Source: Maridesulfovibrio sp. (GTDB lineage Bacteria > Desulfobacterota > Desulfovibrionia > Desulfovibrionales > Desulfovibrionaceae). Taken from it: DNA of 64,000 nucleotides. A model generated the notes under the pieces. That model ran no database searches. It saw only the letters and a program-made list of their open reading frames with translations, and was not told the origin of the DNA. This document shows, in pieces, positions 18,542 through 26,422 of the stretch (positions within the stretch are counted from its first letter, which is position 1; every line of letters begins with the position of its first letter). The stretch covers positions 62,001 through 126,000 of the forward strand of contig NZ_OY781616.1 in the NCBI RefSeq assembly GCF_963677005.1, read 5' to 3'. A program made the position numbers and the translations under genes.

Positions 18542-21109
18542 TCAGCCTTTCGGCTGGATAGCTGTCCCGGACATGAGCAATGCCGGAAGTGTGATGGTGA
18601 ACGCCGTACCCTGGCCCGGAGTTGAGCGGACCTGAAATTTTCCCAGATGATTACTGGTAATAATGAAGTAGGAAACTGAAAGACCGAGCCCGGTTCCGGA
18701 ACCCGGCGCTTTGGTCGTATAGAACGGCTCAAAAATTCTCTTGCAGGTCTTTTCGTTCATGCCCGGGCCGTTGTCGGAAACAGAGCAGATAACCATTCTG
18801 CCCTGATTGCGCATTTCTACGGTTACTTCCGGTATGCATTCCATTTCTTTCCATTCCGCCATGGCCTGAGCTGAATTGCGCAGCAGGTTGAGGAAAACCT
18901 GTTCTATTTCAGTAGCGGTGCATTTTACCATATTGAGATCTTCGGCATATTTTTTTGTTATTTTTATGCTTTTGAAATCATAACTCTTTTTAAGGTCATA
19001 GTCCTGAGCGGCCAATACTTCCGCCTTGTCCATTATCAGGCGCAGATCACCCGGAGCCTTGCGTGAATCGCTTTTTCTGCTGAACTCCAACATTCCTGAA
19101 ACTATCTCAGCTGCCCGGACTCCTGAGTCGGTAATGCCTTCCAGGGTCCTGAAAATTTTACGGTCTTCCATATATGTTTCAATTGCATCCATTCTGCAGC
19201 CTGCTTTGTCGGCGGCTTTAATATTGGCGGGAAGGTCAGGTGAAAGGCGGCGGACTATATTCTGTATGCCCTGCAGAATTCCGCCAAGCGGGTTGTTTAT
19301 TTCATGGGCCATGCCTGCGGCCAGCCCGCCGATGGACATCATTTTTTCAGTCTGGATCATCATTTCGTCCATGCGGACGCGTTCAGTTATGTCATCAATG
19401 CGTATGACCGCTCCCCCGGCTCCTCCGGTGAGCGGATAAATGATTATCTCCTGGAATGTTCCGGGGCGAAGCACGTCTTCTGTCCTTATTCCGGTCTCGG
19501 CAACTCCTGTTCTAATAGCCCCTTTAATCCGTTCCTCGTATCTGGCTATGTCCGGAAAGGCTTCCCCTACTTCCGCTCCTTCAATCATTTCAACCGACAT
19601 TACCGCCAGTGGCAGCGCTGCGGAATTAAAATGGGTTATGCGCCCGCTTGCATTCAGTCCGATGATAACTGACGGCATTGAGTCGATGATATCGCGGATA
19701 TAGTTTCTGGTTTTTTCAAGCTCTTCTTCGGCCTGCTTCTGCTCCGTCACATCAATTCCTACTGAAAGAACTTCTGTCAGCCGTCCCTGATTGTCGAATA
19801 CGGGTGTATTGGTCCAGAAAATCCATGCCGAGCTTCCATCCTTACGTATATTGAGATTGGTACTGGTCGGCATGTTTTCAGGATATTTCAGCAGATAATC
19901 AATCAGTTTTTCCAGTTCCGAATCACCTCTTTCCGTTTTAGGGATGATCGTTCCCACAATGTTGTTTCCGAGCATCTCCTTTTCCGTGAATCCGAAAAAA
20001 CTCTGTGCGTATTCATTGAAAAAAGTGCAATTACCTTCCCTGTCCATTCTGAGGATAATACTGCGCGCAAGCTGAACCAGATCCATGTACCGCTTTCTGG
20101 ACCTGGAGAGTTCCCGTGAGTGTTCGGACATGTTATCCAGTAGGATCAGGATGTTGCGGGCAAACGAAGCTGTGGCGATTATGTAGTCCTTGTTCTCGGT
20201 GAACGCCATGCTGTCTGCTTCCGCCTGCCAGTCCACGGATCGGATTTTTTCAGCCTTGTATTCAATTGCGGAAAGGCTGTTCATATTCTTGGCCGGGTTC
20301 TCCGAGACCCGTCCCATCAGTTCACCGATTTTTTCAAAATCCTTTTCATTGTTTGCCAGATCCCAGGTCAGGTAGGCGGAGCGCTTAATGAAAATGGCCA
20401 GGCAGCTGAGAGTCAGGGTTATGAGAAGTATTCCGGAATAGAATTCCACCGAGATGTCCTGAGCCACGGTTACTGTCAGGCCGCCGAATTCTTCCGTGCC
20501 GGTCCGGGCGGCTGCAAATGCATGCATACCGGAAAAACTGAGCCCGGATATATTGGTTTTGTGCAGGGAACATCTTTTTTGACTTTTGTATATGCAGTCC
20601 CCGGAAAGAGTCCTGATGCATAATGCAAGTTTCTGCGGTCCGCTGGGCAGGAGTGTGGCGTAGGGAATTTCGGCAAGGATGAAGCAACTGTCCATCCTTT
20701 TTACAAGGTATATTCTTTCCAGCGTATTCTCGCCCGGGACTGGAGCTTTCAGGATTCTTGTATCTCCCGGATGCAGCCTGCTTATGTCAGTGTACAGATC
20801 GGAACCACGGATTGATTTTATTTCTGCAGGGAAAGGGTGGCTGTCCAGAATCTTACCGGCAGGTGAAATTTTTAAAACCGAGACAAGACCATGTTCAAAG
20901 GTGGTCTGCGAGGTTGCTGCGCTTTCCAGAAAAAGCATTCTGTCAGTAAAGTAGTTGGTCCATGTTTCGGCTTTTTCCTTGGCTTCACTGGCAAGGGACC
21001 AGAAAAAAAGAACTGCGGCAAGCAATGAGCTTGCTATGAAAATACCGACAAACAGGCAGATGTAATTTCTGATGCGGTTATTCAGTTTGTAAATGCTTCT
21101 GGTCTTCAT
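18542..21109 (-). CDS. Membrane PAS-PAS sensor histidine kinase
   Basis: About 855 residues from the ATG at 21109; the frame stays open to 21193 and no SD decides the start. TM1 (ICLFVGIFIASSLLAAVLFF) and TM2 flank a ~200-residue periplasmic sensor. Two PAS domains follow (MDLVQLARSIILRMDREGN... and IIDSMPSVIIGLNASGR...). The HisKA helix has GLAAGMAHEINNPLGG, and the HATPase has LNLLRNSAQAM and DNGPGMNEK with GTGLGLSV. A ~40-residue stretch between the HisKA helices is longer than usual. No receiver is fused or adjacent, so it is an orphan kinase. It is transcribed away from flagellin. Confidence 0.9.
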   Translation of the reverse strand: MKTRSIYKLNNRIRNYICLFVGIFIASSLLAAVLFFWSLASEAKEKAETWTNYFTDRMLFLESAATSQTTFEHGLVSVLKISPAGKILDSHPFPAEIKSIRGSDLYTDISRLHPGDTRILKAPVPGENTLERIYLVKRMDSCFILAEIPYATLLPSGPQKLALCIRTLSGDCIYKSQKRCSLHKTNISGLSFSGMHAFAAARTGTEEFGGLTVTVAQDISVEFYSGILLITLTLSCLAIFIKRSAYLTWDLANNEKDFEKIGELMGRVSENPAKNMNSLSAIEYKAEKIRSVDWQAEADSMAFTENKDYIIATASFARNILILLDNMSEHSRELSRSRKRYMDLVQLARSIILRMDREGNCTFFNEYAQSFFGFTEKEMLGNNIVGTIIPKTERGDSELEKLIDYLLKYPENMPTSTNLNIRKDGSSAWIFWTNTPVFDNQGRLTEVLSVGIDVTEQKQAEEELEKTRNYIRDIIDSMPSVIIGLNASGRITHFNSAALPLAVMSVEMIEGAEVGEAFPDIARYEERIKGAIRTGVAETGIRTEDVLRPGTFQEIIIYPLTGGAGGAVIRIDDITERVRMDEMMIQTEKMMSIGGLAAGMAHEINNPLGGILQGIQNIVRRLSPDLPANIKAADKAGCRMDAIETYMEDRKIFRTLEGITDSGVRAAEIVSGMLEFSRKSDSRKAPGDLRLIMDKAEVLAAQDYDLKKSYDFKSIKITKKYAEDLNMVKCTATEIEQVFLNLLRNSAQAMAEWKEMECIPEVTVEMRNQGRMVICSVSDNGPGMNEKTCKRIFEPFYTTKAPGSGTGLGLSVSYFIITSNHLGKFQVRSTPGQGTAFTITLPALLMSGTAIQPKG

Positions 21110-21444
21110 TTTTACGTATGGTAGGCGGGAATTATAAAAATATCTTTGTGAAAGCAGCCGCGGATGTATCAATGCAAGAGTATTTATGAACAATTATTAT
21201 GTAAATAATTATATTGATAATAACTTTGTGAAATCCGTGAATGACACCACAACCCGCACATTCTCTTTTCGAAGCATTTTGCCTGGCGGAATCTTTTGCC
21301 GTCCGGCAGGGGGCAGAACTTTCCTCTTTTAGGGCTGTCTTCGTAATGTTTAGAAAACATTAATAAGTATTTAGAATTAAAAATTCTGTCTAAACAACAT
21401 CTTACCTAAAATTTTCATAAATAAATAAACGCCGCCCAGAAAAC
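21110..21444. other. Intergenic spacer between kinase and flagellin promoter
   Basis: AT-rich sequence between the divergent kinase and flagellin units. No gene is supported. A near-match to a sigma-54 site at about 21286 has the wrong spacing and is not called. The kinase promoter presumably lies here but cannot be identified by eye. Confidence 0.5.
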
Positions 21445-21460
21445 AGGCATATCCGTTGCA
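21445..21460 (+). promoter_or_regulatory. Sigma-54 promoter of flagellin
   Basis: AGGCATATCCGTTGCA carries the -24 GG and -12 GC with exactly 10 nt between them and matches TGGCAC-N5-TTGCW apart from the first T and the C at the sixth position. Transcription would begin near 21471, leaving a leader of about 460 nt before the flagellin start. Confidence 0.65.
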
Positions 21461-21470
21461 TCGTACCCGG

Positions 21471-21932
21471 CAGATAGAATCAGAATTTATTCAACAAGGG
21501 GGATGTCCGGAGATTACGAAGACTTTTTTTGAGCAGCAAAAGGCATTTGACCTGGAAGATGGTTCTCGGAGGTTGGTAAGGTGCGGTCCCTGACGGATCG
21601 CATTGAGAAATTTCCCACAAGGGACATGTGAGAACCGTTTCCTACCAAAAGGTTAGCCTGTCAGAGTCGCGGACCCGCAAAGGGTATTCGCGTTTATCGC
21701 AGGAGAGTACATCTGCGCGGGTTTATGCAGGTATGCTTCAGCGCTCAAGAAAGGACAACGGTTTTCCGGGCTCATCGGCCGCAGGCCGCTAGTCTAACTG
21801 TTCCGGAGGGTGTTTTATGAATTAGGCGGGAAAAACCGAAATTTTATTATCAGTCCAGTTTAACCAGTAACAAGGTCGGAGCGGACGGAACCGCTCAGGC
21901 GAATTTTTCATATAATTCAAGGAGGAATTATT
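21471..21932 (+). promoter_or_regulatory. Long structured 5' leader of flagellin mRNA
   Basis: The predicted leader holds several stems. A three-way junction spans 21554-21642: the closing helix GGTTCTC (21561-21567)/GAGAACC (21630-21636) is extended by GGAA/TTCC, and inside are TGCGGTCC/GGATCGCA around CTGAC (21582-21602) and TCCC/GGGA around ACAA (21613-21624). Downstream are CGCAG/CTGCG inside ACCCGC/GCGGGT (~21678-21740), CGGCC-GCA-GGCCG (~21777-21790) and GAGCGG/CCGCTC (~21880-21899). A two-codon ORF with its own SD lies at 21817-21825. It does not match GEMM, cobalamin, TPP, 6S, tmRNA or RNase P as I know them. Confidence 0.5.
21817..21825 (+). other. Two-codon leader ORF (Met-Asn-stop)
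   Basis: ATG AAT TAG follows GGAGGG (21805-21810) at a 6-nt spacing, so ribosomes would be expected to initiate and stop at once. It lies about 110 nt before the flagellin start. Whether it is used is unknown. Confidence 0.35.
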
Positions 21933-22817
21933 ATGTCGCTCGTAATCAATCACAACTTGATGGCAATGAATGCTAGCCGCAACCTGCAGGAATCATACGG
22001 CAACCTTGGTGTATCAACCAGACGTCTTTCCTCGGGACTGCGTGTCGGCACTGCAGCGGACGATGCAGCCGGGCTCGCAATTCGCGAACTCATGCGCGCT
22101 GATATCAAGTCCCTGAACCAGGGTATCCGCAACGCAAACGATGCCATCTCCATGATCCAGACTGCTGATGGAGCTCTCGGGGTCATCGATGAAAAGCTTA
22201 TCCGCATGAAGGAACTGGCAACACAGGCAGCAACCGGTACTTACAACTCTGACCAGCGCCTTATTATCGACTCTGAATATCAGGCCATGGCTTCAGAAAT
22301 TACCCGTATCGCCAACGCCACGGACTTCAACGGAATCCACCTGCTTAACGGCAACATGTCCGGCGCCACCAGCACTCATGATGGAACCGGACTGACCTCA
22401 ACCGGCCCCGTAAAGATCCATTTCGGTACCGGTAACGATTCCGCGGAAGACTACTACTACATCTCCATCGACACCTCGACCGCTTCGGCTTTCGGTATAG
22501 GTGTGGCCGCAGGAAACTCAGTTTCCACGCAGGCTCTGGCGCAGGAAGCTCTGGACAAGTTGCAGAATGCAATCATCTCCAAGGATAAGATCCGCGCCAA
22601 CCTCGGTGCTCTCCAGAACAGACTGGAAAACACCATTACCAACCTCTCAATCCAGGCTGAAAACGTTCAGGCTTCGGAATCTCGTATTTCCGATGTGGAC
22701 GTTGCGACTGAAATGACCGAGTTCACCAGGAACCAGATTCTTACTCAGTCCGCAGTGGCCATGCTCTCCCAGGCAAACGGTATGCCCAGGATGGCAATGC
22801 AGCTCATCGGTGGTTAA
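21933..22817 (+). CDS. fliC: Flagellin
   Basis: A 294-residue flagellin, the filament subunit exported by the flagellar type III system. The conserved N-terminal D0/D1 (MSLVINHNLMAMNASRNL, RLSSGLRVGTAADDAAGLAI) and C-terminal D1/D0 (RISDVDVATEMTEFTRNQIL, AMLSQANGMPRMAMQLIGG) are complete. The variable central part is short (~140-190; Gly/Thr/Ser-rich), so the filament surface is compact. AAGGAGGAATTATT precedes the ATG, a very strong SD. Expression probably depends on sigma-54 and the long leader. A terminator follows directly, so the gene is monocistronic. Confidence 0.97.
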   Translation: MSLVINHNLMAMNASRNLQESYGNLGVSTRRLSSGLRVGTAADDAAGLAIRELMRADIKSLNQGIRNANDAISMIQTADGALGVIDEKLIRMKELATQAATGTYNSDQRLIIDSEYQAMASEITRIANATDFNGIHLLNGNMSGATSTHDGTGLTSTGPVKIHFGTGNDSAEDYYYISIDTSTASAFGIGVAAGNSVSTQALAQEALDKLQNAIISKDKIRANLGALQNRLENTITNLSIQAENVQASESRISDVDVATEMTEFTRNQILTQSAVAMLSQANGMPRMAMQLIGG

Positions 22818-22841
22818 CACGGGTGAGCGGATACAGCTCAG

Positions 22842-22875
22842 AAAGGGAGGTCCGAAAATTTCGGGCCTCCCTTTT
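22842..22875 (+). terminator. Flagellin terminator
   Basis: Arms AAAGGGAGGTCCGAAA/TTTCGGGCCTCCCTTT pair with one G-U, with a T-rich tail (TTTTCCCTTTT), 25 nt after the flagellin stop codon. Confidence 0.85.
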
Positions 22876-23423
22876 CCCTTTTAAGTCCCCCTCATAAAGA
22901 ACCGAGTCGTCAGTCTGAACGTGAAACGGTATTCTAAATTTTAAGTGTCACTATGAATAACATGCTTTTTTACACGTGCTTCAGGATTGATAATTTTAAT
23001 TTTGTTCAGTTCTCAGAAATATCTGCGCACATCATGGAACAGGGCGTATAACTTTACTTTTTTGCACATTTGAAATATAAAGCCGCTCTGAATCCGGTTT
23101 TCCGGAGTTGGTTCGACTGTCCGGTTCCCATGTTCACTTCCTTTATGCTGTATTTCTTTCCGGGTAAGGCGGGCGAACTGCCGCGTTATGCGCGGCTGGC
23201 GCAACTTCCTTGAAACTGCCTTGATTTTTCTTGCCGGGTATTCCCGAATAATTTTGCATTCAAGCGGAATTCATTGTGTTGCTTTCATGTCCGGTGCGGT
23301 CTGTCTGCCGATTTGCACCAGTCCGGTTCAGGCGTGGCTCTCCGCATAATCCGAGGGGTCATCTGCTTATCCACTATGCGGCTGTGTGTAACCGGAGCCG
23401 CATCCATAAAAAAGGAGATCATT
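22876..23423. other. Intergenic stretch upstream of isocitrate dehydrogenase
   Basis: About 550 bp with no supported gene. It should carry the icd promoter and possibly a leader. A short leftward open frame (23013-23204) lacks an SD and family features. AAAGGAG at 23411-23417 is the icd ribosome-binding site. Confidence 0.5.
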
Positions 23424-24566
23424 TTGGCTATGAAAACCGTATATTTTATTGAAGGTGACGGTATTGGTCCTGAAGTGTGGGGCGCTGCCCGTCCGATTCT
23501 TGATGCCGCTATCGAAAAAGCCTACGGCGAAAAGAAAATAGAATGGAAGGAACTTCTCGCAGGTGAGAAAGCGTACAAGGAGACCGGAGAATATCTGCCT
23601 AAGGCAACCATGGAAGCTCTGGCCGGTGCCCAGTTGGCCATCAAGGGCCCCCTGCAGACTCCGGTAGGAAAAGGTATCCGTTCGCTGAACGTTACTCTGC
23701 GTCAGGTATTTGATCTTTATGCCTGCATCCGTCCGATCCGTTATTTTCAGGGCATCGAATCTCCTGTTAAACGTCCGGACCTCGTTGATATCGTAGTCTT
23801 CCGTGAAAATACCGAGGATGTCTATGCCGGTATCGAATGGAGTTCCGAATCCGCAGAAGCCCGCAAGGTAATTGAATTCCTCGTTGACGAGATGGGTGCC
23901 AAGATTGATTCTTCCGCCGGTGTAGGCATCAAGCCCATTACCCCGGCAGGATCCAAGCGTCTTGTTCGCAGCGCCATTGATTACGCCATTGCGCAGGGCC
24001 GTAAATCCGTAACCCTTGTCCACAAGGGCAACATCATGAAATTCACCGAAGGCGGTTTCCGCCAGTGGGGTTACGATCTTGCCGAGCAGGAATATGCCGG
24101 AAAGGTTGTCAAGGACGGAGAGGACGCAGACGGAAAGGTTGTTATAAACGACCGCATCGCGGATGCCATGTTCCAGGAACTGCTCATGCGTCCTGAACAG
24201 TACAGCGTTGTAGCCACCACCAACCTCAACGGTGACTATCTTTCCGATGCTCTTGCAGCACAGGTCGGCGGACTCGGACTTGCTCCGGGCGTTAACATGG
24301 GTGCTAAACTGGCTATTTACGAGGCCACTCACGGCACCGCTCCGACCATTGCCGGCAAAGATCTGGCCAACCCCGGCAGCATCCTTCTTTCCGGCGCAAT
24401 GCTGCTGGAAAACAACGGCATGGAAAAAGCTGCGGACCTGGTTAAGGATGCGGTCGAGAAGACTCTTGCCGCCAAGAAGGTCACCGTGGACCTCGCCGGC
24501 CAGATCAGCGGTTCCACGCAGGTCGGCTGCAAGGAGTTCGGTGAAATTATTCTTTCCAACCTGTAA
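23424..24566 (+). CDS. icd: Isocitrate dehydrogenase (type I)
   Basis: A 380-residue decarboxylating dehydrogenase oxidising isocitrate to 2-oxoglutarate. The SD AAAGGAG is 6 nt from a TTG at 23424 and 12 nt from the ATG at 23430; the TTG is preferred, and the choice changes two residues. Substrate-binding motifs are intact ([56 protein letters not shown]). At the coenzyme site the E. coli NADP residues Lys344-Tyr345, Tyr391 and Arg395 align with Thr-Ile (HGTAPTIAG), Val and Gly (KVTVDLAGQ), so NAD use is likely (inference). It is about 35 residues shorter than the E. coli enzyme. Confidence 0.95.
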   Translation: MAMKTVYFIEGDGIGPEVWGAARPILDAAIEKAYGEKKIEWKELLAGEKAYKETGEYLPKATMEALAGAQLAIKGPLQTPVGKGIRSLNVTLRQVFDLYACIRPIRYFQGIESPVKRPDLVDIVVFRENTEDVYAGIEWSSESAEARKVIEFLVDEMGAKIDSSAGVGIKPITPAGSKRLVRSAIDYAIAQGRKSVTLVHKGNIMKFTEGGFRQWGYDLAEQEYAGKVVKDGEDADGKVVINDRIADAMFQELLMRPEQYSVVATTNLNGDYLSDALAAQVGGLGLAPGVNMGAKLAIYEATHGTAPTIAGKDLANPGSILLSGAMLLENNGMEKAADLVKDAVEKTLAAKKVTVDLAGQISGSTQVGCKEFGEIILSNL

Positions 24567-24656
24567 TTTTATGCCTGCGGAATGTTCCGCAGCCTTGAGT
24601 GGAGCAGGCTTAGTTCGGTAAATCCTGCCGTACTGATCCTGCCGCATTGAAAATAA

Positions 24657-24693
24657 AAAGCCCTCTCCCCGGATGCTCCGGAGAGAGGGCTTT
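24657..24693. terminator. Bidirectional terminator after icd
   Basis: Arms AAAGCCCTCTCCCCGGA/TCCGGAGAGAGGGCTTT with one mismatch around TGC, flanked by A-rich and T-rich ends. It serves icd and the convergent gene at 24716. Confidence 0.85.
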
Positions 24694-24715
24694 GACTTTT
24701 TATTAATTGTTACAT

Positions 24716-25057
24716 TCAGTAAATTTTGACCCGAATTCCTTTTTTTCCCTGTTTCAGTTCGATATAACTGTCCGGGTTGTCAATTTCGGTTTTGGAGATT
24801 TCCAGCTTATCCATATCTCTGACATCCGGGGTCATGTGCATTACTGTTTTTATTTTTCCGAACCCTTTCAAAAGTCGGATTTTTTCTCCGGGCGCAAGCC
24901 TGAACTGGGCTACATTTACGTTGCTCCCGGCTACTTTTAGTGAGCCTGCCACCGGAAAGCCGCATTTGTTGTTTATAGTCATTGCTGCTGCATCTCCCGC
25001 AGGTGACATCATAAATACAAGTAAAATTAACCAGAATCCGTAATTTATTTTTTTCAT
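24716..25057 (-). CDS. Small secreted protein of unknown function
   Basis: 113 residues from the ATG at 25057; the longer frame is rejected because the signal peptide (KKINYGFWLILLVFMMSPAGDAAA) starts here. The mature ~85 residues begin TINNKCGFPVAGSLKVAG and end with a strongly basic tail (KQGKKGIRVKIY). It resembles small beta-sandwich periplasmic proteins, with one cysteine near the N-terminus of the mature part. No SD is obvious. No family recognised; no functional clue from the neighbours. Confidence 0.6.
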   Translation of the reverse strand: MKKINYGFWLILLVFMMSPAGDAAAMTINNKCGFPVAGSLKVAGSNVNVAQFRLAPGEKIRLLKGFGKIKTVMHMTPDVRDMDKLEISKTEIDNPDSYIELKQGKKGIRVKIY

Positions 25058-25273
25058 AATGCTCGCTTGCTGACGCCGGCTTTTTGTGCCCGGGCAAACA
25101 TAAATTATTTGTAAAAATTTTATCAGCGGGGACCTGTTAAATGGAATTATAAATTTATATTCAGTCCTGCGTGATGCAACCGGTGCTTTTCTCAATGATT
25201 TTTAGCATACAATCATACTTTTTGATGATTGAGCGGGTGGCTGTTTATGGTAAGGGGAGCATGGTGAACAGTG

Positions 25274-25301
25274 TTGACTAAATGGTGAACTTACGTAAAG
25301 T
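25274..25301 (+). promoter_or_regulatory. Candidate promoter/operator of the RND pump operon
   Basis: TTGACT (25274-25279), a 16-nt spacer and TAAAGT (25296-25301) form a fair sigma-70 promoter 41 nt before the adaptor start. Two copies of ATGGTGAAC (25261-25269, 25282-25290) are 21 bp apart, two helical turns, around the -35. The palindrome TTACGTAA (25291-25298) overlaps the -10. The layout suggests repression, but no regulator gene is adjacent. Confidence 0.45.
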
Positions 25302-25342
25302 GATCCCTCCCGAAGGATTATTATTCGTATTGGAGAAGGTTT

Positions 25343-26401
25343 ATGCGTAGAATTATACTTTTTTTACTGGCCCTGCTGCTGGTTTCCATTCCTGCTTATG
25401 CTGCTGAAAAGGGGGCTTCAAAAATTCCTCCCGCGCATGTTGTCACGAGCAGGTCGCAAGCCGGGCAGGTTGCCCCGCAGTCTGATTACATCGGCACTGT
25501 ATATTTTTCCGAGGTGTCGGATGTTGCTTCCGAGGTGAGTGGGAAAATCGTCAGCGTGGCAGTGGAAGAGGGCGATATCGTCAGGAAGGGCGATGTACTC
25601 GTACGGCTCAGTTCAGATCTGCTGAACACGGAAATCAAGGCCGCCAGAGCCGCTTATGCCGAGGCCAAGGCCAATTACGACCTGGCCAAGCGTGACGATC
25701 AGCGCATTACCCAGCTTTTCAAGAGCGGGTCCGTGCATGAAGGCGAATACGACTCCAAGCGGTTCAAGGCCATTGCCATGGAAAGTGAGCTTGCTTCCAG
25801 TCAGGCCAAGCTGCACAGGCTGCAGATACAGCTCAGCAAGAAAACCATCCGTGCTCCTTTTGCCGGAGTCGTGGTCAAACGAAACGTCTATCTGGGTGAG
25901 TGGCTTTCCGTTGGCGCGGAAGTAGCCAAGCTGGGCATGAACACGAGTTATGACGTTGTGGTCAATGTTCCGCAGGATGTCGCTCAGGTTGTGAAACCGG
26001 GTCTTGAGGTGGGGATAAGTGTCGGCGGTAAGGAGCATAAGGGCAAGGTCTTTGCCGTTATTCCCCGCGGAGACGTGGCCAGCCGAACCTTTCCTGTGAA
26101 GATCAGGATACAGGGTGATGAAGCCCTGGCTCAGGGGATGGAAGCCAGAGTGGCCCTGCCCTCCGGGCTGGCAAGCGAAACTGTTGTCGTCCCCCGCGAT
26201 GCGGTGATAACCCTGCGCGGAGTTACCATGGTCATAGCGGTTGTTGACGGCAAGGCCAAGCCTATACCTGTTCAGGTTATCGGATTCAAAGGCATGAATG
26301 CCGGGGTACGTGGCAAGGGACTGGGTGATGGAATGGATATAGTTATTAAAGGTAATGAAAGACTCCAGCCCGGCCAGCCGGTGGTGATCGACAACAAGTA
26401 G
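25343..26401 (+). CDS. RND efflux periplasmic adaptor (membrane fusion protein)
   Basis: 352 residues with a signal peptide (ILFLLALLLVSIPAYA-AE). It has the split biotinyl-lipoyl domain (VASEVSGKIVSVAVEEGDIVRKGDVLVRL and IRAPFAGVVVKRNVYLGEWLSVG) around a short alpha-helical hairpin (~85-150), then a beta-barrel. It links the inner-membrane RND pump, encoded 21 nt downstream, to an outer-membrane channel. No TolC-like gene is in this window. GGAGAAGG precedes the ATG. Confidence 0.92.
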   Translation: MRRIILFLLALLLVSIPAYAAEKGASKIPPAHVVTSRSQAGQVAPQSDYIGTVYFSEVSDVASEVSGKIVSVAVEEGDIVRKGDVLVRLSSDLLNTEIKAARAAYAEAKANYDLAKRDDQRITQLFKSGSVHEGEYDSKRFKAIAMESELASSQAKLHRLQIQLSKKTIRAPFAGVVVKRNVYLGEWLSVGAEVAKLGMNTSYDVVVNVPQDVAQVVKPGLEVGISVGGKEHKGKVFAVIPRGDVASRTFPVKIRIQGDEALAQGMEARVALPSGLASETVVVPRDAVITLRGVTMVIAVVDGKAKPIPVQVIGFKGMNAGVRGKGLGDGMDIVIKGNERLQPGQPVVIDNK

Positions 26402-26422
26402 GACTCCCGTCCGGAGCAACTA

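Noticed and set aside
21280..21300. TGGCGG...TTTTGC resembling a sigma-54 promoter upstream of flagellin
   Set aside because: 11 nt lie between GG and GC rather than the strict 10; the site at 21445-21460 fits better.
21678..21740. CCCGCAAAGGG segment in the flagellin leader resembling a c-di-GMP-I riboswitch
   Set aside because: Only a fragment of the conserved core is present and the helix order differs from GEMM.
23013..23204. Short leftward frame upstream of icd
   Set aside because: Basic, no SD, no family, and no conserved start.
23367..24647. 426-codon leftward open frame antisense to icd
   Set aside because: Shadow of the GC-biased icd gene; no SD and no recognisable motif.
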